From positions 1,364,001 through 1,428,000 of the forward strand of contig PSQN01000017.1 of the NCBI GenBank assembly GCA_002989075.1: 64,000 bases of DNA, given 5' to 3'. Both the position numbers and the translations under genes were made by a program. Positions within the stretch are counted from its first letter, which is position 1. Each line of letters opens with the position of its first letter. Positions 54,239 to 64,000 of this stretch are shown piece after piece. The notes beneath the pieces were generated by a model. That model did no database searches. It worked only from the letters and a program-made list of their open reading frames with translations, and had not been told where the DNA came from. Origin of the DNA: Arthonia radiata (taxonomy: Eukaryota > Ascomycota > Arthoniomycetes > Arthoniales > Arthoniaceae).

Positions 54239-57200
54239 TCATGCGCTTGTTGGCTCTTCAGCACCAGCTGTTGCGTCCTCAGCCAGCTGCTCGCTCTCGT
54301 CTAGCACTTCCATCACTCTGGCCAGGTTGCCAACCATCTCCTTCCCATGTTCTACGAGCAACAGCTTCTCCGCGTTCTCCGGCAGTCCGAGATAGCTCGG
54401 TGGCTCGCGCTCTGGTAGCTTATTAACCCACTGCTCCATCTCGCTCCAGCTTGCACTTTCGGGCAGCTGCAGGCTTCTTCCTTCAGCCGCGACATGGTTA
54501 GGGTCCATTGCAACGGCTTTCACGACATCGAACCCTTCGTCGAATGTCTGCACAACCATCAGCCTGTCAATCAGGTTCTTCAGGTTGAAGGAATCTCCAT
54601 CGTCATCAATCTTGCCGCCGTACGTAATGACTAGCAGGGCGCGTATCATCTCCCAAGGCAGCTTTGTTGGAGCGACATTCGCTCGAGTGCCCGCCACCTG
54701 CTCAGTCCAAGTATCAAGCACATGCGCTGCGCAGTCGTAGTCTGCATCGTTGAACTCCCAGCTAGCCTTCCAGCCCAGTGTAGGCGCATAGCGGAGTCGT
54801 TCTTGTATGATGCCATGTAGGATGGACAATAGCAAGTACAGTCGGCCTCGTTCGACGGGCGCCTTGGTCGCACGAGGCGCAACGGGGAACAAAGAGTCGC
54901 GCATATTGGCGCGAATGCCGGCCGGTTGCTCGCACATCAGGACGCGTGAGATGCGGAGGATGTTGACAGGAATCCTGGGTGTCGTCTCCATCGACAAAAA
55001 CAAGCGGAAGTCAGAATGCGGCTTGAGACTATCAAGTCGCTTCTCGACTCCTTGCAGCCAGCCTAGCGCCAGATGCACGTTCTTGATGTAAACCCACGAG
55101 CCCGTCGCTGCTGCTTCAGCGATAGCTTTATCAGCAGAGCCGACACCCTCAGAGGAGCCCATGGCGATATAAGAGCATCTGACCTTGCGCGCTTCGACTG
55201 CAATCTCGACCTTGAACGAAGCGTCGAAGCCAGGAGAGCAGCATAAGGAGATGGGGGTCTTAGATCCAGCTTGAGCGATCAGCTCGGCGAGATCGTTCGT
55301 TCTGTCAAACAAAGTAGCTCCAAACATTGCCAACACGAGACGCTCGGCAGCGGGCACAAGTCGATCCGCTCGTAGTTGCTTGATGAGACAAAGATTTTGA
55401 AGGAGCGCATCGAAAGATCCAATGTTGTCAGAAGAGGACGGTTCTGGCATGTATGCTTCCGCGGTTTCGTGCCTGAGAACGGACGAGAATGCGGAAGGCC
55501 CCAAAAGGTGGAAGCGGGTTGCGAGGCGGGGGTGCGATGTGGCTTTCTCGATTGTCTTTGCTACGTCCGCATCCGGTAGAGATGTAGCATCGATGAATGT
55601 GAGGTCCTTGTCGAGGAGTAGGTCGAACAAGCTTCGGTCCATATCAAAAGGCGCAGCTTGCGCAAGAAGAAGAGCCAACGTCATGCGATCTTTCTGCAAG
55701 ATAGTTGACGAAGTGCGCTGAAAAGCAGTGGAAAACAAGGCCTTGATGATCTCAGCGACTCGCGCCTTGTAGTCGGTTCGGCCGCCGGAGCTCTTGGCTG
55801 TACGGAGCACATGGTCGAAGATGTCAATGAAGTACTGCAGTGAGAACTGATAGAAATGGTTGATGTGCCGGAGTTGCTCAAAAATCGCGAATATTGCGGA
55901 GCATGATTGAGCAACGACCTTGTACTCGGATGTGATCTGGTCGACTTCGGCCATGACTCCATCCGTCTGGGAGACCTTGTTGGTGATCTCTCCAACTTCT
56001 TTCTTGACAGTCTCCAGGGTTTCGACGACCTTATCATCGTCTAGAATGTTGCCTTGCGATTCGTTGAGGGCCTGGAGCAGCCGACGCTCGAGCCTACGAA
56101 GGTGGATTTTGAACTCGCCTTGCATCTTGATCAGATTTGAACGTCGCTCGTCAACATCAGGTCTCTCTGACTTCAGAACCTCATTGAGCGACTGAGTTTG
56201 CAGACTGCTTTGAGTGATCGTAAAGTTCACGAACGTTGTCCGACTGCAAATGTCTGGCGCAAAAGTCGCCGAAGGGTTGCGTGTTGACAAGTATAGCTTG
56301 AAGGAAGGGGAGAAGTCGATTTCTTGCTTGCCCAGCTGGATAAGCACGCGACCACCGGTCTTTTGGTATTCCATGTTCAAAACGTGATTGAGCACAGGAT
56401 CGAGATACTCCGCATCTTGAACAAGTATTGGATTGCCGAAGCGAAGCGCGCTCTCGACCTGCTTTGTGAAGTTGTCATCCAAGAAGCTTGTCACAGTCAG
56501 CTTCCTCTGCTTGTGCTCACGCTGCAAAAATTCGACGATGCGGCCTGACGGATCAATTATAAGTGGGTAACGATTGAAGCGCTTGAGAATGATGGCGTTC
56601 TCCATGCAAAGCTCGTCCACAGGTAGTGAGTTTTCCTGCCACTGAAGTCGCTCGTCCGCTGTTGACAGATATTCACTGATGGGGTTTGTAGCCTTGAACT
56701 TGATACCTGCGAGCAGAAGATGATGAACCCAGTCTTCGAGGATGAGCTTGCGGTACTGCTGGTCATAAAAGCCGCCGTATGCGATAAAGCCAGCAGCGAC
56801 GAGAACGTCGCCAACAATGGTGTCAATCTGGTCTTCGAAGGATTTGCTGCCTTGCTCCCACCTCTTACGTTCTGACGAGAGGCTGTCGAGCAGATGTAGA
56901 CTCCGCTCCACTTTCTGCTGAACTCGCGTCATTTCGCTCTTGATGGCTTGCGTCTCGCTGATCAATGAGGCGTACTCTGATTTGTAGACAGCAATACTGT
57001 CTTCGAGCTCTTTGATGTTGTTGTCGATCGCTTGGGCTTCAGCCTTGGTCTGCAGCGCTTGCTCTTCCAGTTGACCTACCTCTTCTCGCAGCGGACCCAC
57101 GCGATCTAGAATATCTGAATAGGTGACCTGAGCAGTGACCCACTGCACCAACGGCCCACATGCTTTGCTCGCGCGATTGACCTTCTCGAATGTAAAGTCT

Positions 57201-60200
57201 TCTTGACGTAGATAGTCGTTGCGCATTTTGTTCCTATGAGAAGCAGTCATTTGCTTCTCATTGTCATAGTTGACGATGCTCGCAATGAAGTCGTCGCGAC
57301 GTACGATCGCTTGGATTGCTTTCCAGTTTTCTGCTCGGTGACCTAGAAGGGTGCAGACTGCTTCAAGAGCCAGCTTCACACCAGCAGGTGGGCTTGACAT
57401 AGATCGAACTTCAGTGAGTTGCTGCTTCTTGATGTTTTGGACGCTCTTTTGTGCTTCGAGCACCGCTGGTTCCGCTTTTTCCAAGTCATCCAGGACTATC
57501 TCTCTGCGCTCCGCAACCTCCCTTTCTTGCTTCTCTAGCGCACTCTGGATCTCAAGTGAAGCTGTCCGGCGTTGCTCGGCCTGTTTTTGATCGTTGATCA
57601 TCTTTGCCAGACTCTCATTCGCCTCTGCATCTTTGGCCTCCAGTTCTTTTTTCTTGCCAGCAAGGCTATGGCGCAGATCTCGAACCTTTTCTACCGTATC
57701 CCTCAGCTTTTCGAGACCAACGTTCAGATGTCTTTGCTGTTCTTCAAGGTCTTCTCGCTTTTCACTGAAAAGCTTCGTGTACTGAGACACAAAATCTAGG
57801 AAGTGCCGCGGAGTCAAGAACGTGACCCGATTCTGCTGCTTCTGCAGTCGACGGTTGAAACCATGTATTGAGTCGTGGAAAGATACCATGGCGTTTACTA
57901 CGGCGTCGCGATGTGAAGGCGGTAGGGGCAATTCGCGGTACGCTCGTTGAAGCGTATCCGGAGCACTGTAGGAAGAGCGGTCCAGATCGAGAGATTGCGT
58001 GAGCTCAGATCCGACTTGGAAGAGAGTCTGATCTGACCAGTCTCCGAACCAATTGAGGACGCATCTGTTGAATAGAGCAGGACTCGTTGCAGCCTTGCCT
58101 CCGAGACCGTCTTCCGGAGGATTCATGGTGAACACCACGTGAAGGTTCTTCACGATCTGCTGAGTGAACCACTTGTACAGTTCGTCTGCGGAATCCAGTA
58201 TCAGACCTTGTCGTTGAGCGCCTTCCTTGCAGGCGGTAATAAGCGACGCGTAATCGTCACCCTCGAACAGTCCAGGTACCTCGGCGTTGGCGAGCAAGGT
58301 ATTCATGCGTTCAAGAAAAGCCGAGTCAAGGACGTTTGACTCATCCATGATGAAACAGATCTTCTCACCTTTGCAGCCGCATCGCCTAAGGACGTCACGT
58401 AGGTCATCGTCAAAGTCCTCACTTGAGTACTTGCCATGGACTCTGATCTGATAAGTCTTTAGCCCATTCATCCAAGCCACAAAGCGTGACAGGGTTGTCT
58501 TGCCACTGCCGCTAACACCGATAAGGATGACATGACCTTGTGGTTGGCGGAAGACGCGGTCAATCCGAAGGATGTGATCTAACGCATCATCGTAAAGTAC
58601 GAGAGGCACGTCCACCTCCTCTTCACAGAATGTCCGCAGCCGCGCCTTGACGAAGTCTCGTAGCTCGTCTCTCTCAACTGGAATGTAGTTTCTCGATAGC
58701 CAATTCGAGAAGAGTATTGGCCCACCGAGTGCCTTTTCGTGGTCAATCGATGGAAAGTGCTGCAACGCAATCCTCTCAACGGCGTCCTTCGTCCATGTAC
58801 GCTCCGACTCCGCAATTAAGCGGTCTTGGAAAAGACGGAGAGCTTCGTGAGCCCAAATTCGAACTAAACCCTCCAGAGTCAACGTTTCTAATGGCTTGAT
58901 TGCCTCGTATACGCCGCGCACCCATCGGGTGAGTTCTCTGGGTGAGTATATGTAGTGCGGCTGTATCTGCGGTGTGAAGCGCGCTTGAGATTCTGCGTAA
59001 AGCTGCACCATCGCCTCTGTTAAAGGTTGGGAATATCCACGCAATGCGGGCAGAATCTTCATGACGGCGCTGTTGAACGTGCCATATATTTGGTGAAGTG
59101 AAGTCTGTCCAGGGTAATCAACCATGACCAGAGGAGCATGTCGAAGAAAACGAAGACCGAGTGGAACTCTGCCAGCATCCGTGGGCGGATTGCACGCTCC
59201 AACAAATTGTATTCTCTCCAGAGTAACCCAGGTCTTGTCTGACGTCCTCCAAAAGCCATTGCTTTCTATTAGTTGACGCATGAAAGCAATGACGCGCTGT
59301 GTACCGTATTTATCGGTCGCTGGAAGATTTATCTCGTCGCAGAAGATCACAAGCCATCTGCCAATCTGCGTTGGACTGAGTACGGTACCGTTCAAAGTCT
59401 TGCGGTACTCGCAATGCTGTTCAAACGACTTCATAAGAAGATCTGGTGTTGTTGCGCTGGAGAAATTCAGACCGACGACTTCCATGTCCGGCAGCTTTCT
59501 CAGAGCACTGAACAAGGTCATGGTCTTGCCAGCACCGGGCGGCCCACAAAGGATGAGGGGCTTGTGCTCTGCGAGCCATGAGTACAGAACGTCTTCGTGG
59601 CGCACAGTGTCTAAGGTTGGTATGACGGCATCGGTCTGGGTGATCGAGTGAGTATTCACTTCAACGTTAGGGACTTGAGTCTGCCACGACACCCAAGTAG
59701 CCTCTGGCAGCGAAACTTGGTAATCAATGAGCGACGCGTCACCAGTCAGATCTGGCAAATCAACATTCGTCAGGCCAGCAATCTTGCCGCCAAAGAACTG
59801 TCGAGCGCCTAGCGGGCAGTCGCCTGCGAAGGACCAGACAAGGGCGATCAAGATTCTCTTTGAGACGTAAGCTTCGATTTGATCCTCCTGGAGTGGAAAG
59901 TCGGTGTGGCGAGCATTGTAAGTAAGAATCGCCTTGCAGATCGAGTTCAGTAGCGAGAAGAGAGTACCTAGAGCTCGCGTCTCGGTGAATGTCATGATGT
60001 GGTCCTCAACGCCTCTTGCTTGCGCTAACGCTTCGTGTAGCACGTTGGTTTCCCTCAGCTGGAACTCGAACAATCTTGAAACCTGCATCTGGATGTCTAG
60101 GATCTTACCAGAAGAAGATGCTGCAGGACCGGCTTCGTCGTCGATGTCTTCAAACGGGGTAGTGCGGAGATGGCTCAAATAGTGTGAGAAAACCATGTCA

Positions 60201-63200
60201 GTGCTCACATTTTCTTCATTGAACCAAACCATGCCGCATCGACTCACTGTCGCCAGCGTTGCGTAGCGTAGCGTTTCGACTTCAAAAAGGATTCTCACGT
60301 TCCGGGGCAGAACGAGCCGCTCACCATTTGGCAAGGTCAAGAGCTTGTTGTCATCTAGCACACTGTTGAGATTTTCGACCCACTCGGGGTCAACATCTCC
60401 ATCGAATATAATCCAGTGTCTTTTCGTACTTTCTCCGCGCAGATTATCAATAATCTTTCTTAGGATGCTTGTGAATAGCCCGTCAGACCATTCACGCGTA
60501 GTCGGATCCAAACTACCGTATAGCGCTTCCTTAGACATGACCTTTGGATCGATGACATACGACATGCCTTCAATGCCTTCGACGTCTTGTAAGGCATGCA
60601 ACAACGCCGACGACGTGGCAGACTTGCCTGCACCGGAATTGCCAACCATCATCACGCCATGATGCAGGTGCTGGATCTGATAGAGTTGCAAAGCTTTTGT
60701 CATCCATGTGTCGCTCACCTCAAGGTGTTTCTCTCCGCCTGCTTTCAAGAGAGCTGCTCTCAGGTCCTCGAGTGGTGCGGGGACATACGGCACTCCTGGG
60801 AACATATCCTCTTCAATCCGCTGCATGGTGTTAATGTCTTGCGCAACCAGCTTCGGTCCGATCGTTTCTCGCAGGCTCTGTATGACTATCTTTGGCTCAG
60901 AGACGCTTGTGTCCTCAACACCCAAGTCATGAGCTGCGCGTTGCGCTCGTTTCAGACCTCCTGAACTAATCAGTACGCTTTTCAAGGCGCGCAGACCAAA
61001 GTCATAATGAGCTTGCTTCGTCATCTCCACAAGACAACGCTCAAAGAACGGCACGATCTGCCTCGAGATATTCTTGGCGGTGTTGAAACCCTGAGAGTAC
61101 AGTGTTACTTCTGCGATCAGCTCTTTGTCCGGCTTTGACATTGCAACGCTCCTGAATAGCTTCTTCAAGTTGTCAGGCAGATTAGATCTTCCAGCATACC
61201 CAGGGTTCATCGTGATGAAGATGCCAGTTCTGGAATTCAATTGCAGTTGGCGGCCAATCAATTCAATTTCAGCACTCTGCGTCATCGAAGATTCTTTGAG
61301 TCCGAGTTGGATATTCTGCACCTGTTGGGAGACCGCGGAGAGGATGCGTTCTTCTAATCTGTTGAACTCGTCAAAACAACCCCAAGCACCAACTTGGCAG
61401 ATACCAAGGAATATCCTCCCCATGGCCTGGAAGTCGAAAGTATCGTCGCAGCAAAAGACGAGAGTAAAGCGGCCTAGTTGAAGACCGAGAGCCTTTACTG
61501 TTTCCGTCTTACCAGTTCCTGCAGGCCCATATGGCGAGCCCCCAAGCTTCTGTGAAAGAGCTTGCGTCATGGTAAGAAAACATCGCTCGGTCAGAGGAGT
61601 ACGCACTAAGCGCTCTGGAACTCCAAGATATTCGAATCCATAGGGTAATACCGCGTCCGCCATATGTATCTGCAGACGTTTCGTTGACTCCTCCTGAGGT
61701 TGAAAGACGTAACGTAATCGTAACAGCCACAGATGATGATCAGCACTATTGACTTTGTGGGCCAATAGCTCTTCGGTGGCGTCGCGCTGAAAGACGAACT
61801 CTGTGATCAGATGTTCGCATTTTCTGCGTGTTAACACGTCAAGGTCGCCGATGACTAGGTCAGCAAGCTGCTTCAAAAGACCGACATGGCGTTTATGCAA
61901 CTCTTCAAGTGTTTGGCTAGCGCTGTCTAGGGCTAATTGTACGGCACTGGTCCACCATACTTGTCCAGCTAGTACGGCCACCTGCGCCGGAAATGATGAC
62001 AGGTAAGTCTGCAAAGAAGAAGCGTTCAGCTCTTCAGAAGAAACGACGCTTTCAAACGAAGCAACGGCTTCGGTCAGGCTTTCGCCCAAGGTGGTCTTCA
62101 TGCCAAGCTCTAAAGCAGCAAGCCATTCGTTGACTTTTGGTGTTTTTGTAAGTGAGATCTCTTGCTTTAGTGTAACTTCTTCGCCTTCCTTGGACCTGAA
62201 AGCAATAATATTAGAATCTTCTGATACCGCCAAGCCAGAGATGCCGGCAAACATCTTGCCCAGATGTCGACCGACTCGCACAGTGTCGTTGCCGTTGCCA
62301 ATGATCTCCAGAAGATCCTCGTCACCGACAAAATAGAAGCGAGGAAACGATACACGTTCCCGCTCGAGATACTCGCCTAGAGCCTTTTGAATTTTTTGCA
62401 GGAGATCCGCTAAGCGTTCAAGGGATTTTTGCACACCTGAGATCGCAAGGACGTCCAGTACGAACGGTGAGCGCTGTACCTTCTTCATAACCGCGAAAAA
62501 TTCCGAGTTGATATTTTGGAAACGCGAGGACTCAGTAGGTAGAAGATGCTTGATGTCTGCGTTGCCAGTGAATACGCCCTCGAGATACGTCCATTGTCGC
62601 TGCACATCAATCCAGACATCGAAGAGTACGAACACTCGGTTGAGCTTATCCTCCCATGAAGAAGCATCCTCTTCGAACTCCTTATAATAAGGTGAATGCC
62701 GCATCGCCTGCAGGGAGTTAAGATTTTCACTGCACTTGGCGAAGAGGTCATCCCAGCCACGGATGAGACGGCACTTGTTCTGATAGTTGACCAAATCGAG
62801 CGAGTAGTTTTGCCATGTCTCACGGACCTGTTTCAAGAACTCTTCGAGAGCCATTTCGCCTTGAGCTTGAACAAGCACGCCCCTTATTGATGCTTCGTTT
62901 ATCATTAGCTGCAAGTCCCAGACATCGCCAAGCGTCATTGAGACTTGAGAGTAGCGCTTGTTGGGTTTGAGATTCTTGAAGATTTTGACCCAATGACGCT
63001 CGCGGACAGCATCAGATCTAAGCTCACCAAGCAGACTGTTGGTCTTTTGCAAATTTTTGATACTATTCTGCAGATGCTCGAAGGGTGCGTATTGGCGCAT
63101 ACGAGCTGGCATTTCCTTGCTCATATTGATCAAGTTGTCCAAAGACTGCCGGAGCTTCCGCGGTTGGACACTGGACCAAGGCATGTCTCGTAAATCATCG

Positions 63201-64000
63201 AGGCCAGAGTAAATCGTAGACAGTCCTCCCCAGACAGACTCCAAGTCTCGCACTTCCTCCAAAAGGCTCTTGAGACCCGCATCTGATCCTGGTGGAATGT
63301 CAAGCGCCTCTTTAGCTTTCGTCATCATGTCAAAGTCTGTGCTTAGCTTGCTTAGTCGCAACTTGAAATCTGCAAGGACTCGTAAAGCTTGTTCGGCTGC
63401 GATGGTGCCAGAGATGGGTCTGTCCTCACTCCATTGAGCGGTAATTTCACTAATGCGTTGGGCAATCACCTTGTCCTCAGCTGTGATCTTCGCTCGTAGG
63501 GCGTCTGTCTGGTCCTGCACTATACGTGATTTGCGTTCCAGGATTTCGTTCAAGGCTAACCACTCTCCGTCGATCCGTTCCATGTAAAGCCAGTCTGAAG
63601 GCAGCTGATATCTCTGTCTCGTAAGCGTCGTCTGGCCCTGTCGAAAGCTTTCTATTTCGGGTTCCCAGGAGTTGACCTTGCGCTTAGCGTTCTGGACGGA
63701 GGTGATGAAGCTGACGGCTTGTGTAGTCGACGAAGCTTCCAAAGAAGAGCGTTCCAATTCTTGCCGCGTCCTCTCGACTTCAAGGAACACTTCGTTCATT
63801 CGTGAGCCAAGCTTGGAGGCAAATTTGCTGAGGATGTCGTTCTGCCATAGGTCATACTTCGCGTTGATCTTGACCTGTACCTGCTCGTAGTCGACCGTCA
63901 AATGCCCAAAGCAACGCTTTGGCTCCGAGGTGTCAAAAGTGGAGCGACTTCGGCGGATCTCGCCTAGCATGTTCAACCATTGCTGCAAATCATCGCCAAG
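54239..64000 (-). CDS. dhc1: Cytoplasmic dynein heavy chain (5' part beyond right edge)
   Basis: Minus-end microtubule motor, which in filamentous fungi drives nuclear and vesicle movement. An unbroken frame of 3253 codons runs from the right edge to the stop at 54239, about three quarters of a usual 4300-residue chain; the N-terminal tail lies outside. The linker region is followed by six AAA modules: AAA1 P-loop GPAGTGKTE (near 61510-61535) with Walker [12 protein letters not shown]2 GNSGAGKS (near 60620-60645), AAA3 GPPGAGKT (near 59520-59545) with [11 protein letters not shown]4 GVSGSGKTT (near 58495-58520) with FIMDESN. Coiled-coil stalk and microtubule-binding tip lie near 57750-56850, then AAA5, AAA6 and a C-terminal domain. 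The frame has no internal intron. The TTG at 63988 is not a start. Confidence 0.96.
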   Translation of the reverse strand, partial: LGDDLQQWLNMLGEIRRSRSTFDTSEPKRCFGHLTVDYEQVQVKINAKYDLWQNDILSKFASKLGSRMNEVFLEVERTRQELERSSLEASSTTQAVSFITSVQNAKRKVNSWEPEIESFRQGQTTLTRQRYQLPSDWLYMERIDGEWLALNEILERKSRIVQDQTDALRAKITAEDKVIAQRISEITAQWSEDRPISGTIAAEQALRVLADFKLRLSKLSTDFDMMTKAKEALDIPPGSDAGLKSLLEEVRDLESVWGGLSTIYSGLDDLRDMPWSSVQPRKLRQSLDNLINMSKEMPARMRQYAPFEHLQNSIKNLQKTNSLLGELRSDAVRERHWVKIFKNLKPNKRYSQVSMTLGDVWDLQLMINEASIRGVLVQAQGEMALEEFLKQVRETWQNYSLDLVNYQNKCRLIRGWDDLFAKCSENLNSLQAMRHSPYYKEFEEDASSWEDKLNRVFVLFDVWIDVQRQWTYLEGVFTGNADIKHLLPTESSRFQNINSEFFAVMKKVQRSPFVLDVLAISGVQKSLERLADLLQKIQKALGEYLERERVSFPRFYFVGDEDLLEIIGNGNDTVRVGRHLGKMFAGISGLAVSEDSNIIAFRSKEGEEVTLKQEISLTKTPKVNEWLAALELGMKTTLGESLTEAVASFESVVSSEELNASSLQTYLSSFPAQVAVLAGQVWWTSAVQLALDSASQTLEELHKRHVGLLKQLADLVIGDLDVLTRRKCEHLITEFVFQRDATEELLAHKVNSADHHLWLLRLRYVFQPQEESTKRLQIHMADAVLPYGFEYLGVPERLVRTPLTERCFLTMTQALSQKLGGSPYGPAGTGKTETVKALGLQLGRFTLVFCCDDTFDFQAMGRIFLGICQVGAWGCFDEFNRLEERILSAVSQQVQNIQLGLKESSMTQSAEIELIGRQLQLNSRTGIFITMNPGYAGRSNLPDNLKKLFRSVAMSKPDKELIAEVTLYSQGFNTAKNISRQIVPFFERCLVEMTKQAHYDFGLRALKSVLISSGGLKRAQRAAHDLGVEDTSVSEPKIVIQSLRETIGPKLVAQDINTMQRIEEDMFPGVPYVPAPLEDLRAALLKAGGEKHLEVSDTWMTKALQLYQIQHLHHGVMMVGNSGAGKSATSSALLHALQDVEGIEGMSYVIDPKVMSKEALYGSLDPTTREWSDGLFTSILRKIIDNLRGESTKRHWIIFDGDVDPEWVENLNSVLDDNKLLTLPNGERLVLPRNVRILFEVETLRYATLATVSRCGMVWFNEENVSTDMVFSHYLSHLRTTPFEDIDDEAGPAASSSGKILDIQMQVSRLFEFQLRETNVLHEALAQARGVEDHIMTFTETRALGTLFSLLNSICKAILTYNARHTDFPLQEDQIEAYVSKRILIALVWSFAGDCPLGARQFFGGKIAGLTNVDLPDLTGDASLIDYQVSLPEATWVSWQTQVPNVEVNTHSITQTDAVIPTLDTVRHEDVLYSWLAEHKPLILCGPPGAGKTMTLFSALRKLPDMEVVGLNFSSATTPDLLMKSFEQHCEYRKTLNGTVLSPTQIGRWLVIFCDEINLPATDKYGTQRVIAFMRQLIESNGFWRTSDKTWVTLERIQFVGACNPPTDAGRVPLGLRFLRHAPLVMVDYPGQTSLHQIYGTFNSAVMKILPALRGYSQPLTEAMVQLYAESQARFTPQIQPHYIYSPRELTRWVRGVYEAIKPLETLTLEGLVRIWAHEALRLFQDRLIAESERTWTKDAVERIALQHFPSIDHEKALGGPILFSNWLSRNYIPVERDELRDFVKARLRTFCEEEVDVPLVLYDDALDHILRIDRVFRQPQGHVILIGVSGSGKTTLSRFVAWMNGLKTYQIRVHGKYSSEDFDDDLRDVLRRCGCKGEKICFIMDESNVLDSAFLERMNTLLANAEVPGLFEGDDYASLITACKEGAQRQGLILDSADELYKWFTQQIVKNLHVVFTMNPPEDGLGGKAATSPALFNRCVLNWFGDWSDQTLFQVGSELTQSLDLDRSSYSAPDTLQRAYRELPLPPSHRDAVVNAMVSFHDSIHGFNRRLQKQQNRVTFLTPRHFLDFVSQYTKLFSEKREDLEEQQRHLNVGLEKLRDTVEKVRDLRHSLAGKKKELEAKDAEANESLAKMINDQKQAEQRRTASLEIQSALEKQEREVAERREIVLDDLEKAEPAVLEAQKSVQNIKKQQLTEVRSMSSPPAGVKLALEAVCTLLGHRAENWKAIQAIVRRDDFIASIVNYDNEKQMTASHRNKMRNDYLRQEDFTFEKVNRASKACGPLVQWVTAQVTYSDILDRVGPLREEVGQLEEQALQTKAEAQAIDNNIKELEDSIAVYKSEYASLISETQAIKSEMTRVQQKVERSLHLLDSLSSERKRWEQGSKSFEDQIDTIVGDVLVAAGFIAYGGFYDQQYRKLILEDWVHHLLLAGIKFKATNPISEYLSTADERLQWQENSLPVDELCMENAIILKRFNRYPLIIDPSGRIVEFLQREHKQRKLTVTSFLDDNFTKQVESALRFGNPILVQDAEYLDPVLNHVLNMEYQKTGGRVLIQLGKQEIDFSPSFKLYLSTRNPSATFAPDICSRTTFVNFTITQSSLQTQSLNEVLKSERPDVDERRSNLIKMQGEFKIHLRRLERRLLQALNESQGNILDDDKVVETLETVKKEVGEITNKVSQTDGVMAEVDQITSEYKVVAQSCSAIFAIFEQLRHINHFYQFSLQYFIDIFDHVLRTAKSSGGRTDYKARVAEIIKALFSTAFQRTSSTILQKDRMTLALLLAQAAPFDMDRSLFDLLLDKDLTFIDATSLPDADVAKTIEKATSHPRLATRFHLLGPSAFSSVLRHETAEAYMPEPSSSDNIGSFDALLQNLCLIKQLRADRLVPAAERLVLAMFGATLFDRTNDLAELIAQAGSKTPISLCCSPGFDASFKVEIAVEARKVRCSYIAMGSSEGVGSADKAIAEAAATGSWVYIKNVHLALGWLQGVEKRLDSLKPHSDFRLFLSMETTPRIPVNILRISRVLMCEQPAGIRANMRDSLFPVAPRATKAPVERGRLYLLLSILHGIIQERLRYAPTLGWKASWEFNDADYDCAAHVLDTWTEQVAGTRANVAPTKLPWEMIRALLVITYGGKIDDDGDSFNLKNLIDRLMVVQTFDEGFDVVKAVAMDPNHVAAEGRSLQLPESASWSEMEQWVNKLPEREPPSYLGLPENAEKLLLVEHGKEMVGNLARVMEVLDESEQLAEDATAGAEEPTSA

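Overview
The window looks like nuclear DNA of a filamentous ascomycete (Pezizomycotina, perhaps Dothideomycetes; the class is a guess). The signs are short introns of about 45-180 bases with GTANGT-type donors and CTAG/CAG acceptors, ATP-citrate lyase split into two divergent genes, a HET-domain gene, a STAND NTPase, a CYP52-like P450 and one intron-poor cytoplasmic dynein heavy chain. I see no virus-like element and no intact transposon.

Left part (1-16.7 kb) is mostly housekeeping: a large disordered protein with an eIF4E-binding-like N-terminus (cut by the left edge), MRE11, mitochondrial ribosomal protein uS19m, a METTL4-type MT-A70 methyltransferase, a gene-poor GC-rich stretch (8.2-11 kb), the spliceosomal Sm protein F, and the divergent ATP-citrate lyase pair acl2/acl1, which makes cytosolic acetyl-CoA.

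Middle part (16.7-42 kb) is more accessory: an unrecognised multi-exon gene whose stop lies in a 16-bp minisatellite, a DUF4238-like gene, tRNA m5U54 methyltransferase TRM2, a secreted Ser/Thr-rich protein, a DDHD phospholipase, a DUF866/CZIB zinc protein, a HET-domain gene carrying a duplicated N-terminal module, a membrane protein, a GPI-anchored surface protein, two small genes (one SMP-like) and a STAND NTPase with repeat-like C-terminus. The HET and STAND genes belong to families used in fungal non-self recognition and lie within 13 kb of each other.

Right part (42-64 kb): a CYP52-clan P450, the SPX-ankyrin-GDPD glycerophosphodiesterase GDE1, a nuclear UBA/AT-hook protein, a 69-residue zinc-finger-like gene with a 12-nt exon, a short array of 18-nt repeats, and about three quarters of the dynein heavy chain, which runs off the right edge.

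Exon borders were read by eye from splice signals and frame; total coding length divides by three in every spliced complete model. Several open frames near gene starts begin with TTG or GTG, so I moved those starts to the first plausible ATG.
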